From contig CANGPO010000024.1 of assembly GCA_947455705.1 (NCBI GenBank), positions 1 through 34,574 of the forward strand: a DNA stretch of 34,574 nt, in the 5' to 3' direction. Below, piece by piece: positions 1 to 8,466 of this stretch (positions are counted from its first letter, which is position 1; each line of letters opens with the position of its first letter). The DNA is from Actinomycetota bacterium (GTDB lineage Bacteria; Actinomycetota; Actinomycetes; S36-B12; CAIYMF01). Both the position numbers and the translations under genes were made by a program. The notes under the pieces were generated by a model. It was given only the letters and a program-made list of their open reading frames with translations, was not told the origin of the DNA and ran no database searches.

Positions 1-445
1 AAATCTCACTCGGCAGAACCACCCGAGCAAGGGCATCTGTGATTCGAGCCTGCGCCTCTTGTCCGCGGACACCATGCTGCTTGAGAGCTAACTTTGCTAA
101 ACGACCAAGCCTCATCGTTGGATTGAGCGCGGCCTGCGGACTTTGCGAGACGAGCGTGATCGACGTGCCGTGTACTCGGCGAAGTTGTGCCTGCGTCGCA
201 TCCACGACGTTGACACCATTAATCAGAACCGTTCCCGTCACCTGCGCGCCTGAGAAATCGCCTAAACCAAGGATTGCCAGCAAAGCGGACGTCTTTCCCG
301 AGCCGCTTTCACCGACGAGTGCCACGCACTCACCCTCGAATACATCGAGCACAGGCAGTCGTGAGACAACTCGGTCACCATAGGCAACTCTCATGTCTCG
401 AACCGAGATCAACAGATCGGCGTTGACTGGGCTTGTAACAGTCAT
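1..445 (-). CDS. Peptide-type ABC transporter ATPase (DppD/OppD-like), partial
   Basis: This is the ATP-hydrolysing subunit of a dipeptide/oligopeptide-class importer, acting on the cytoplasmic face of the membrane. The visible N-terminal part (about 148 residues) begins MTVTSPVNADLLISVRDM. It contains a Walker A motif (GESGSGKT, around residues 49-56) and a Q-loop region (SQSPQAALNP, around residues 98-107), both typical of DppD/OppD. The signature motif, Walker B and the C-terminal oligopeptide extension lie beyond the window edge. The ATG at 443-445 overlaps the TGA of the upstream permease by four bases (ATGA), which indicates translational coupling. It is the last visible gene of the leftward DUF917-HyuA-transporter operon. 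The family is certain; the transported substrate is not known from sequence. Confidence 0.93.
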   Translation of the reverse strand, partial: MTVTSPVNADLLISVRDMRVAYGDRVVSRLPVLDVFEGECVALVGESGSGKTSALLAILGLGDFSGAQVTGTVLINGVNVVDATQAQLRRVHGTSITLVSQSPQAALNPTMRLGRLAKLALKQHGVRGQEAQARITDALARVVLPSEI

Positions 446-1341
446 GATGTGAACCCCCGTCGCGGGTCCAACGCGGTACGCATACCTTCACCCAGCATGT
501 TGAACGCGAATGCGGCAATGAGAATCGCCAAGCCTGGATACAAGGAAACCCAGTACGCAGTCGTGAACAAATCCTGACCTTGCGAAACCATCAAGCCCCA
601 CTCAGCTGTCGGTTCTTGAGCGCCAAGCCCCAGAAACGACAACGCGGCAGCGGTGAGAATGATGCCACCGGCATCAAGTGACAACTGAACGATCACCGGC
701 GTCAAGGAGTTGGGCAGGACATGTCGGAACACCGCACGAGCGGGTGAGATTCCCAAGGCGCGCACAGCGTCCATGTAGGCCCGCCCGGAGATGGATGCCG
801 CAACTCCAGCGGCGAGGCGGGTGTACCAGGGCCACCATGTGACCGTAATGGCCAAAATGGCCGTCTTGAGGTCCGGCTCAAGGACGATACACAGCGCCAG
901 TGACAGCAACAACGCAGGGAAAGCCAGGAAGACGTCTGTCACTCTCATAACGAGATCGCGGATCCATCCACCCGCATAGCCAGCAATGACTCCAAGAGTT
1001 ACACCGATGATCACCGACAAACTCAGCACGCTGAACACGATGAGAAGGGACGTCCGAGCGCCGAACACCACGCGGGTATAGACGTCACGGCCTACTTGAT
1101 CAGTGCCGAACCAGTGTTGGGAACTTGGTGCTAGGAGAGAGTTGACGGGATCGACCCCGCCCTGTGCATCTTGCGGGTATGGCGTAATCCACGGCGCAAG
1201 GATGGCCATGACCACGATGACCAGTAGCACTACCGCACCTGCAACGAACATCTTCTGACCGCGGAGTCGCCCTCGCGCCAACGACAAGAAGGCAAACCTT
1301 TCGTCGTTCGGTATGAGTTCCTCTGGCGGGATGATCGTCAC
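442..1341 (-). CDS. Peptide-type ABC transporter permease (DppC-like)
   Basis: Inner-membrane permease of the dipeptide/oligopeptide importer, 299 residues, the usual size for DppC. After a short cytoplasmic N-terminus there is a first membrane segment (about residues 30-52), then the conserved HWFGTDQVGRDVYTRVVFG stretch typical of DppC. The EAA loop that contacts the ATPase is visible as MDAVRALGISPARAVFRHVLPN-like sequence near residues 188-210. Five to six membrane segments are expected. The start is GTG at 1339-1341, overlapping the TGA of the DppB-like gene by four bases (GTGA). The C-terminus overlaps the ATPase start in the same way, so the three genes form one coupled unit. Confidence 0.93.
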   Translation of the reverse strand: MTIIPPEELIPNDERFAFLSLARGRLRGQKMFVAGAVVLLVIVVMAILAPWITPYPQDAQGGVDPVNSLLAPSSQHWFGTDQVGRDVYTRVVFGARTSLLIVFSVLSLSVIIGVTLGVIAGYAGGWIRDLVMRVTDVFLAFPALLLSLALCIVLEPDLKTAILAITVTWWPWYTRLAAGVAASISGRAYMDAVRALGISPARAVFRHVLPNSLTPVIVQLSLDAGGIILTAAALSFLGLGAQEPTAEWGLMVSQGQDLFTTAYWVSLYPGLAILIAAFAFNMLGEGMRTALDPRRGFTS

Positions 1342-2354
1342 GACAACCTGACCCGCGGATCGATGAAGGTTTGCGCGATGTCAACCAGCAGGTTCGCGAT
1401 GACATACGCCAAGGCAACGATCAGAGTAACCCCAGCAACCGCAGCGGTATCCAGTGATCGAATGGACGCGACAGCGTAGTTGCCAAGGCCGGGCCAGTTG
1501 AAAATGGATTCGACGAGAAATGCGTTCACCAGAGAGTACGCGAACACCAAGGCGAGCAGAGTAAGTATCGGATTCAACGATGGACGAAACGAAAATCGTC
1601 GCAGCACCTGACCAGGAGCGAAGCCCAGAGCCCGCTCTAGTCGCGCGTGGTCAAGCGATGCCTCTTCAGAAACGGCAGCGCGCGTCATCTGCGTAACGAC
1701 GCCGATCGGATATGCCGCGACCACAAGCGCTGGAAGAATCAGATGGTGAAGGGTGCTCAGGAAGATCGGCCAGTTGCCGGTAATAAATGCATCCACGATG
1801 GTGATGTTCGTGTAAAGATGCAGCGGCGAGGTCGAATCCAGTTTCGAATCGTATTCACCAGCAACGGGAAACCAGCCAAGCTTTGTGGCAAACGTGTTTT
1901 GAACGATCAAGGCCAGCAGGAAGACGGGAAACGCCGCGGCGAACATCGAACCCAAACGCACAGCCCCGTCGACTGGTGATCCAAAGAAGCGAGCGGCGAG
2001 AAGGCCAAGCGGAATACCAATCAGAACCGCGAAGATCAGCGCGGTCCCTACAAGTTCCAGCGAGGCAGGAAATGCGATCGACAGGTCATGCGTGACTGGT
2101 AGTCGAGTATGCAGGCTCGTTCCCCAGTCACCTTGAACAAGGCCAGACATGTACATACCGAGTTGAGCAATGACCGGCTTGTCTAAGCCCAAGAGTTCCC
2201 GAGCCCTAGCAAGATCTTCCGGGCTTGCCCGGGGACCTGCGTATGCCGCTGCAGGATCCCCGGGCAGTAACCGAACAACTATGAACGTCAGAACCACTAC
2301 CCCGACGACGACAAGCGCAGCTTGCGCAAGCCGACGGACGAGGTAGCGCCCCAT
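1338..2354 (-). CDS. Peptide-type ABC transporter permease (DppB-like)
   Basis: Partner permease of the DppC-like protein, 338 residues. It starts MGRYLVRRLAQAALVVVGVV, the classic DppB N-terminus: a short basic stretch followed by the first membrane helix. The family motif RLLPGDPAAAY follows at about residue 30. An EAA-type loop (LDHARLERALGFAPGQVLRR) lies in the C-terminal half. The reading frame stays open further upstream to 2492, but that extension lies inside the binding-protein gene and is not DppB-like, so the ATG at 2352-2354 is preferred. This ATG sits one base after the stop of the binding-protein gene, which supports co-transcription. Confidence 0.93.
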   Translation of the reverse strand: MGRYLVRRLAQAALVVVGVVVLTFIVVRLLPGDPAAAYAGPRASPEDLARARELLGLDKPVIAQLGMYMSGLVQGDWGTSLHTRLPVTHDLSIAFPASLELVGTALIFAVLIGIPLGLLAARFFGSPVDGAVRLGSMFAAAFPVFLLALIVQNTFATKLGWFPVAGEYDSKLDSTSPLHLYTNITIVDAFITGNWPIFLSTLHHLILPALVVAAYPIGVVTQMTRAAVSEEASLDHARLERALGFAPGQVLRRFSFRPSLNPILTLLALVFAYSLVNAFLVESIFNWPGLGNYAVASIRSLDTAAVAGVTLIVALAYVIANLLVDIAQTFIDPRVRLS

Positions 2355-2355
2355 A

Positions 2356-3981
2356 TCAGGCCCCCGGTGCCATGTTGTAGACAAACGGAACGTTCGGGTA
2401 CGCCGGATTGTCAACGTAGTTCTGAACGGTTGACGAGTAGGCACGCTGGTAGTTCTGCACGTACAGAACCGATGCCACTGCATCCTGATCAATGATCATC
2501 TTTTGCAGCGTGGTGTATGCAGCCTGGGCAAGCGGTGGAGTGACAGCCGTCAACGCCGGAAGAGAATCGATCAGCTTGTCCGCAGCCGCGTTATTCCAGT
2601 ACGCCAGGTTGAAGAAGGGCGGGTCAGCGCTATGGAACATATTGATAAACCAGGTGTACGCATCCGCATAGTCCGGGTACCAATACATCACGAAGATGTC
2701 CTGACGCTTGGCTGTGTCCGCGGACTTAGCCCGATCCCACTGTGCATTCCATTGCAACGGCGTCGCCTTCAACTCAACGCCCAACTGCTGCAGCGCTGAG
2801 GTGAGCAAGGTTGCGAATAGCTGCTGATCGGCATCGCCTTCGGCATACGTCATCGTCAGCGAAAGCTTGTTACCACCGGGGCCGTAGCCTGCATCGGCGA
2901 GTAGTGACTTGGCTTCTTCGAGGTTCTGTTGTTGAACGATGTTTTGATTGAAACCCAACAGGCCCTTCGGAACGACGCCATTGGCCTGAACCACGCCACC
3001 CTTAAGTGCAGAAACAAGACCGTTGTAGTCGATCGCGTCACGCACTGCCTTGCGAACTCGGACGTCCTTCATCGGACCATCGGCGGTGTTGTACAGCGCG
3101 AGCAAGTTCTGGAACGAGGATGTCACCGATGTGGCGATTCCCTTGGTGTTCTGTGCCTCGGCGAAAATCTGGGGGTTCAAACGCCCCACCATCGACACGT
3201 CACCACTCTGGAGAAGTTGCCACGATGTGGTTACTTCCGGGACCACGCGGTACTCAACATTCTTGTAGTGAGTTCCGGTCCATCCTCCCCAGTAACCGTC
3301 GAATGCGGCCAGCTTGACCTCAGTTTCGTGACCCTTATCCCACAGGGCCACGGTGTACGGACCGGAGCCACCATCCTTGCCGGTTGCGACAAAGTCCTTG
3401 AAGGCAGTCGTGCCGCCAGCCTTTTCGTCATAGATGTATGCACCGTACGACGATGACGAAATGAGATCGATAGGAGCTGGGTAACTCAGATTGAATACGA
3501 CCGTGTTGGCGGAGGGAGTTTCAATGGTCTTAACGGCTCCCCAGATGTACGAGGCTCCACCTTGAAGCTTCATCGTGCGCTCGATAGATGCTTTTGCCAT
3601 GGCGGCATCAAGGACCGCACCGTCATGGAACTTCACCCCATCGCGCAGTGTGAACGTCCAGGTCTTACCGCCATTGGATTGCTGCCACGCAGTGGCCAAC
3701 AAAGGCTCGACCTTCTGCGTAGCCGGGTTGTACCGAGTCAGGGTCTCGTACACGTTCGGCATCACGATGCCCTCGTTCGAATAGGACGTTGCAGGGTCCC
3801 AGTCAGTCACGACTTCGAGGTTCTGTGCGTACACAAATGTGTCACTCACTGCCGTCGACGTCGACGGGTTGGCCGAGCTGTCAGAGGGCTTAACCGCACC
3901 GCCTGAACATGCAGCCAGAAGTGACGCCGCACTCGCAACTGCAATGAGTGCCCCGACAGTCTTATATCTCGTACTGCGCAT
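2356..3981 (-). CDS. Extracellular solute-binding lipoprotein, family 5 (peptide/nickel type)
   Basis: Substrate receptor of the importer, 541 residues, within the usual range for family 5 binding proteins. It has a lipoprotein signal peptide: a basic MRSTRYK start, a hydrophobic segment, then a lipobox ending LLAAC with Cys25 as the lipidation site. After a Ser/Thr-rich tether the mature protein shows family 5 features: the YNPATQKVEPLLATAWQ region and the WTFTLRDGVKFHDGA segment, both hallmarks of DppA/OppA-like proteins. The ATG is preceded by a good Shine-Dalgarno sequence (AAGGAG, plus-strand 3989-3994). Location between hyuA and the permeases suggests that its ligand feeds the HyuA/DUF917 enzymes. 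The ligand cannot be deduced. Confidence 0.93.
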   Translation of the reverse strand: MRSTRYKTVGALIAVASAASLLAACSGGAVKPSDSSANPSTSTAVSDTFVYAQNLEVVTDWDPATSYSNEGIVMPNVYETLTRYNPATQKVEPLLATAWQQSNGGKTWTFTLRDGVKFHDGAVLDAAMAKASIERTMKLQGGASYIWGAVKTIETPSANTVVFNLSYPAPIDLISSSSYGAYIYDEKAGGTTAFKDFVATGKDGGSGPYTVALWDKGHETEVKLAAFDGYWGGWTGTHYKNVEYRVVPEVTTSWQLLQSGDVSMVGRLNPQIFAEAQNTKGIATSVTSSFQNLLALYNTADGPMKDVRVRKAVRDAIDYNGLVSALKGGVVQANGVVPKGLLGFNQNIVQQQNLEEAKSLLADAGYGPGGNKLSLTMTYAEGDADQQLFATLLTSALQQLGVELKATPLQWNAQWDRAKSADTAKRQDIFVMYWYPDYADAYTWFINMFHSADPPFFNLAYWNNAAADKLIDSLPALTAVTPPLAQAAYTTLQKMIIDQDAVASVLYVQNYQRAYSSTVQNYVDNPAYPNVPFVYNMAPGA

Positions 3982-4044
3982 CCGTGATCTCCTTAATCTG
4001 ACTTCCAGGTACGTACATCAGTCTTTCGATCGCTTTCAACCTAG

Positions 4045-5607
4045 TTAAATCCACGACAGCGGGCCTGCTGCTTTGACGTTAACGCGAATAGCTGGTTCTG
4101 ACAGGTAACTCAGCGGTATTTCCACCAGTTCCACAATCTCAACTGAGTTCGGATCCGCGCCGGCTTGAACGGCACGCTGCTTGGCCATATCGCAGGCCCG
4201 GTCGATGGCATCTCGTCGACCCAATCCGTCGGGCACAATCGCATCCCAACGACCGCTGGCTAGGGCGATCGCCGCGCCAACGGCATTCGCCACATCTGCG
4301 TGATCGGGTCGGATCACCTGACTTGCTCCCGGAACCACATCTGGGACGAGGAATGCTCCGCCACCCACGACCACAAGTGGCCGCTCGGCCTTGCCGAGTG
4401 ACATGACGTCGACGGCATCACCGAACATGGCATCTGCGACGGCAAGCCCGCGGGCAAGTCGTTCGGCGTAACTAGCGCCAATGGACGACGAACCAAACGA
4501 TGCCCGACCACCGGCCACACCAGCATCACTCAGGGTTGCGACAGATCCGCCAAAGATCAACGCCTCGCTGCCGAGCCGGTGACCAACCGATTGCGGACCC
4601 ACGCGTTCGCCGTCATCGGAAACGAGAGTTCCGCCGCCGAGTCCAATACTGATCACGTCCGGCATCCGGAAGTTGGTGGCAACTCCACCGATCCGAACAG
4701 GCGCGGTGGATTCCCGCGGTAAGCCCTTAATGAGAACCCCGAAGTCCGTTGTCGTTCCCCCAACATCGGCAACGATCGCATCTTCGACGCCCGACAGCAC
4801 TGCCGCACCACGAATTGAGTTCGCAGGCCCTGAGCCAATCGTGAGGACGGGATATCTGGAGGCGTACTCCATCGCCATCAACGTACCGTCGTTCTGTGCG
4901 AAGAACGTCGCTGGTTGCATCCCCCGCTCGCTCAAGACCTGGGAAAGCGCGCCCGTCACGTCACGAGCGACACCGTGGAGAGCGGCATTGAGCACAGTTG
5001 AGTTTTCTCGCTCAAGAAGTCCGATCTGGCCAATCTCGTGACTCAGCGAAAGAGCTACAGATTCACCTAACACTTCACGCACAAGTTCCCCGACTTTGCG
5101 TTCTTCGTCGTGTACGACAGGGCTGAAAACACCTGTTACGGCAACGGCATCAGCGGTTCCCGCCACCGACTCGAGGAAACGCCGAATCTCGTCGAAGTCC
5201 GTTGGAGCAATCCGTCGACCGTCAATGAGGTAGCCACCTCGAGCGAGGAGTTCACCCGCAGAAATGGCGGCACGCAAGTCATCAGGCCATGCCGTCAATG
5301 GTGGTACCGCTGTGGTCGCTGGCGCCCCGATCCTGATCACTGCCACCTTGCCTAGGCGACGGCGTTCGACAATGGCATTCGTCGCTGCTGTCGTACCGAG
5401 CATCACCCGGCCGACCCGGCTCGGGTCGTTGATTCCCTCAAGGACGGCCGCTAACGCCGCGCGCATACCGCCGGTTACGTCGTCAGTTGTTGGTTGCTTG
5501 GTCCACGTAACGACCTGATCTTGTGCATCCAAAACGACGGCATCGGTGTTCGTCCCCCCGACATCGATGCCGATCCGAAGGTCTTTGGATTGATTAGATG
5601 AAGGCAC
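4045..5607 (-). CDS. Hydantoinase/oxoprolinase family protein (HyuA-like)
   Basis: Member of the ATP-dependent hydantoinase A/5-oxoprolinase superfamily, which activates and opens cyclic amides or carboxylates ketones. Here it is a 520-residue form. The actin-like ATP-binding fold is shown by IDVGGTNTDAVVLD (about residues 14-27) and later phosphate-binding elements VADVGGTTTDFGVL and GLGGGT. These correspond to the Hydant_A_N and Hydantoinase_A domains. No HyuB partner gene is in view; the neighbour is a DUF917 protein instead. The GTG at 5605-5607 is chosen because a strong GGAGGAGG sits six bases upstream; the frame is open further but without such a site. The gene overlaps the DUF917 gene by 14 bases. 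The true substrate is unknown; hydantoin, 5-oxoproline or another lactam are options. Confidence 0.9.
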   Translation of the reverse strand: MPSSNQSKDLRIGIDVGGTNTDAVVLDAQDQVVTWTKQPTTDDVTGGMRAALAAVLEGINDPSRVGRVMLGTTAATNAIVERRRLGKVAVIRIGAPATTAVPPLTAWPDDLRAAISAGELLARGGYLIDGRRIAPTDFDEIRRFLESVAGTADAVAVTGVFSPVVHDEERKVGELVREVLGESVALSLSHEIGQIGLLERENSTVLNAALHGVARDVTGALSQVLSERGMQPATFFAQNDGTLMAMEYASRYPVLTIGSGPANSIRGAAVLSGVEDAIVADVGGTTTDFGVLIKGLPRESTAPVRIGGVATNFRMPDVISIGLGGGTLVSDDGERVGPQSVGHRLGSEALIFGGSVATLSDAGVAGGRASFGSSSIGASYAERLARGLAVADAMFGDAVDVMSLGKAERPLVVVGGGAFLVPDVVPGASQVIRPDHADVANAVGAAIALASGRWDAIVPDGLGRRDAIDRACDMAKQRAVQAGADPNSVEIVELVEIPLSYLSEPAIRVNVKAAGPLSWI

Positions 5608-6721
5608 GAGCTGCCTCCTCCACTGGGACGTAATCAAGGTCGTATCCGAATGCCTGCGGTCCGACGACCTCAAGTCCCCGCGATGTTCGCCAGAGCGGAT
5701 CACACGCCCACGCCAACACGCTCACGCGTTGGCCGTAGCGAACGAGCTCTGTGGCGATCGCACCAGCGGTATGCATATCAACGACGGTGATCAAGTCCGG
5801 CACAGACGCCAGAACAACCCCGTCTTCAAAAGCCACCAGATTCTCGTTCTGGATCTCGAGCCGAACAATGCGATTGACGTCATCACCAATACCGTCAATG
5901 ACGACGCTGCCACGCACGAAGCCGCCACCTGTTCGGCGTTCAACCTCGACCACTTTCCCGGTGATGAGTTTCGCCGCTCCAAGCTCACCAACGAGGGCCG
6001 CGACAGGATCGGCGGCACCTTCAGTAACCCGACCAATGCGTATCGCTTGGCTTACTGTGCCTTCGATAATCGCGCCACGCATACGACCTGCACTAATGAC
6101 ATTGTCCGCCATTAACGCATAAGAGCCGGCTGCCACAGACACCATGCGCGAGATCGTTTCCGCCCACTCCCAGTCTGTGGGCCGCAGGATCGTCACATTG
6201 CCGATGACGTCCACCAGCCCAATGATCTCGATCGGTAGGCCGGCAACATTGGTCGAAACCATTTGAACTTCGGGGAATGCGCGTCCCATCTCATCGCCAT
6301 CGACAAGCGGTAATCCCAACTGGGCTGCTAGGGCGACGGGTACGACACCGTTACCGCCACCAATCTCAGAACTCATGACTGCCACGGCAGTTGCTCCGAG
6401 GGCTTCCTCTATGGCCTCCCTCATCAGATACGCCTCGTGGATGCCGTGAATCATTTCGTGACCAACGGTCGGCGCGCCGATACCACCAAGGGGAAGCACC
6501 AAACCATCATCTGGAAGCTCATCCAACGTCACCAACGGGACTGGTCCATGCTTTTCAAGCGCGCTGAGCGCGATCAGCGCACCAGATTCGACTTCGCCGC
6601 CGCCACCGGTACCCAAAACAGCGCAACCTCGAGCAAGGGCAGGTAGGTCGGCGACCGTTATCTCTCGAAGACGCTCAGGGGTTTGAGGCATGTCGTAAGT
6701 CAAGAACGCAACGGAGTTCAC
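5594..6721 (-). CDS. DUF917 family protein
   Basis: 375 residues if started at the GTG at 6719-6721. A second possible start is the ATG at 6689-6691, giving MPQTPERLREITVADLPALA, 365 residues. Neither has a clear ribosome binding site, so a leaderless message is possible. The glycine-rich AVLGTGGGGEVE block after the N-terminal helix is the family signature, and EIGGGNGVVPVALAAQLG and VDGDEMGRAFPEVQM are also typical. DUF917 proteins are usually encoded beside or fused with HyuA-type proteins. Their exact role is not established as far as I know; they are thought to work with the HyuA partner. It is the first gene of the leftward operon and diverges from the PucR regulator. Confidence 0.9.
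   Translation of the reverse strand: MNSVAFLTYDMPQTPERLREITVADLPALARGCAVLGTGGGGEVESGALIALSALEKHGPVPLVTLDELPDDGLVLPLGGIGAPTVGHEMIHGIHEAYLMREAIEEALGATAVAVMSSEIGGGNGVVPVALAAQLGLPLVDGDEMGRAFPEVQMVSTNVAGLPIEIIGLVDVIGNVTILRPTDWEWAETISRMVSVAAGSYALMADNVISAGRMRGAIIEGTVSQAIRIGRVTEGAADPVAALVGELGAAKLITGKVVEVERRTGGGFVRGSVVIDGIGDDVNRIVRLEIQNENLVAFEDGVVLASVPDLITVVDMHTAGAIATELVRYGQRVSVLAWACDPLWRTSRGLEVVGPQAFGYDLDYVPVEEAARAFI
5614..5621 (-). promoter_or_regulatory. Strong ribosome binding site deciding the HyuA start
   Basis: Minus-strand GGAGGAGG lies six bases before the GTG at 5605-5607, inside the last codons of the DUF917 gene. It fixes the HyuA start within the overlap and suggests translational coupling of the two enzymes. 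Confidence 0.8.
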
Positions 6722-6727
6722 CGCTAC

Positions 6728-6740
6728 GTGCTTACAGCAC
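6728..6740. promoter_or_regulatory. Palindrome between the DUF917 operon and the PucR gene, candidate operator
   Basis: GTGCT-TAC-AGCAC is a perfect 5+5 inverted repeat lying only seven bases before the GTG start of the DUF917 gene in the 71-base divergent region. A second small dyad, TTTG-CTCA-CAAA, lies at 6763-6774, next to the AT-rich stretch CTATATTTAT (6751-6760), which may hold the -10 elements. Such placement is what one expects for the binding site of a divergently encoded regulator, here the PucR-family protein. Binding is inferred only. Confidence 0.45.
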
Positions 6741-6792
6741 TAAGTTTGGCCTATATTTATGCTTTGCTCACAAAACACGATGGGCCGATCAT

Positions 6793-8277
6793 ATGGCGAC
6801 AGTCCGAGACCTCCTCAGGCACATCACCACGGCAGGGCTCTATCTGACGGCCGGCGCGGTATCCGACGTCGAGGTCACATCAGTGCTCATCGCCGAGACT
6901 TTAGATGCGATTGCCCAAGCACCGCCGCAGAGCTTGATCGTTTTGACCCCATCGTGCACTCAACAAAGCGCCTCGTATGAATTCGATGTCGCTGTTCGTC
7001 AGGCCGCCGCGATTGGCGTCGCCGGTCTTGTGTTCTCGGAGACAACAACGTTGTCCCACACAACAACCCGCCTGGCCGAGAGATCCTCGTTGGCACTTCT
7101 CGGATGCGCTCCCAGAACAGCAGTCGCCGATCTCGTCGTCACGCTCGATCAACTAACCCGAGGCGACTCCGGCACGATGATGAATAGGGCCCTTGCAACA
7201 CTTGCGGAGACCGGTGAACTACGCCCGGACGAACCACTCGATGAGATTCTGCTGCGCATCTCGAAGCGACTCGGAACACCGATCGCTGTGGCTGATTCCG
7301 GTGAGGCCGTTTACGTCAATGGCATGGTGCGCTACCACCTGCGAGTTGAAACTGACGATCACGCCACTCGACTCGCGTTGCCGAGCATTGCCGCAGCCTT
7401 GGGGCGGTGGCAGGAATCCCTTGACGCGCAACGCGATGCACCGGAGCAGGCACGGACCGAGGCACTGTCCGAAGTGCTCATTCGCGAAGGCTCGCCGATC
7501 CCTCCCCTGACAATCGACCGGCTACGAGCCACCGGGTTGTCACTTGATGCCACACATTTAGGCGTGTGCGTATCAGTTGGCCAGTCCGCATCCACATCCG
7601 AAGACGAGTTGCTCACAAAACGTCTCCAACGTGAGCGCCTACGCATGACAGCGTCGTACGAGTTAGCAACGTCAGATGGTTGGAGCATCGCAATCATCGA
7701 GGAAGACGTCATCTTGGTACGGACATATCCGCATAGCAGCGACGCAGTGGATCGCGTCGTGCCTGCGGAACTCGAATCACTGGTCGCAACACTGCGCCGA
7801 GACTTTGAATCGAACAACCTCTACTTCGGAGTGGGTACCGCACAATCTGGGCTCACCGGTCTCCAGCAATCCACCAAGGAGGCCCGAGTAGCGGCGGGTG
7901 CGGCCGCAACCGAAGGAACCGCTTGGGTGATGTCCACCTTTGACGCCACGGGGGTGAACCGACTACTTGCCGAAATGAGCTCATCATGGGCAGGTAGACG
8001 GGTGATTTCTGAACTGTTGGCCCCGTTGGACGCACTTGGGACGGGCCGATCACAGTCCAGCGTCGAAACGCTCGTTGCTTATCTTGATGCCCGTGGTTCA
8101 CTCGTGGAGGCAGGGCGAATCCTGCATCTTCATCCCAACGCGGTTGCCTACCGCATTCGACGTATTCGTGAGCTGACGTCCTGGGATCTCGATGACGCAG
8201 AGCGTCGCTTTGCCCTTCATGTCGCATGTCGGATCCGATTGATGCAATACACGCCGTCGCGACTCCCCCATGTGTAG
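6793..8277 (+). CDS. PucR-family transcriptional regulator
   Basis: 494-residue regulator with the usual PucR layout. An N-terminal PucR sensor domain (about residues 1-125) begins MATVRDLLRHITTAGLYLTAG. A central GGDEF-like CdaR-type region follows. The C-terminal helix-turn-helix (HTH_30, about residues 420-480) contains AYLDARGSLVEAGRILHLHP and NAVAYRIRRIRELT. PucR relatives control purine, hydantoin, amino-acid and related nitrogen-compound pathways. Its divergence from the DUF917-HyuA-transporter operon makes it the probable local regulator, responding to the imported compound or a breakdown product. The ATG at 6793 has no evident Shine-Dalgarno sequence. The gene converges on the kinase gene, with a 177-base spacer. 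Confidence 0.9.
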   Translation: MATVRDLLRHITTAGLYLTAGAVSDVEVTSVLIAETLDAIAQAPPQSLIVLTPSCTQQSASYEFDVAVRQAAAIGVAGLVFSETTTLSHTTTRLAERSSLALLGCAPRTAVADLVVTLDQLTRGDSGTMMNRALATLAETGELRPDEPLDEILLRISKRLGTPIAVADSGEAVYVNGMVRYHLRVETDDHATRLALPSIAAALGRWQESLDAQRDAPEQARTEALSEVLIREGSPIPPLTIDRLRATGLSLDATHLGVCVSVGQSASTSEDELLTKRLQRERLRMTASYELATSDGWSIAIIEEDVILVRTYPHSSDAVDRVVPAELESLVATLRRDFESNNLYFGVGTAQSGLTGLQQSTKEARVAAGAAATEGTAWVMSTFDATGVNRLLAEMSSSWAGRRVISELLAPLDALGTGRSQSSVETLVAYLDARGSLVEAGRILHLHPNAVAYRIRRIRELTSWDLDDAERRFALHVACRIRLMQYTPSRLPHV

Positions 8278-8420
8278 TAGGTGAACTGGCTATGTGCGCC
8301 TGCGATAAACAACATGAAGGTAATTACGCCAATGTGACTACGCTTTTTGATCACCCACATGGAGTGATGGACTCCCCCAAATGGGTTACTGACAGGCTCG
8401 GAACTTCACGAGTCCGGCAC

Positions 8421-8466
8421 GCAGAGTCAGGAGCGCAGAGTCAGGAGCGCAGAGTCAGGAGCGCAG
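8421..8466. repeat. 14-bp tandem repeat, 3.3 copies
   Basis: The unit GCAGAGTCAGGAGC occurs three times exactly (8421-8434, 8435-8448, 8449-8462), followed by a partial GCAG. The third unit contains the stop codon of the leftward PfkB kinase gene (TCA at 8455-8457), so the other units lie in its 3' untranslated region. This points to local slippage duplication of the gene end. Copy-number change downstream of the stop would not alter the protein. The rest of the 8278-8454 spacer contains only a weak hairpin (GGAGT-GATGG-ACTCC). Confidence 0.9.

Noticed and set aside
2355-2492. N-terminal extension of the DppB-like protein
   Set aside because: The 46 residues are Arg/Thr-rich shadow sequence inside the binding-protein gene; the conserved DppB start is at 2352-2354.
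8421-8466. CRISPR-like repeat
   Set aside because: Units are directly adjacent 14-mers without spacers, and there are no cas genes.
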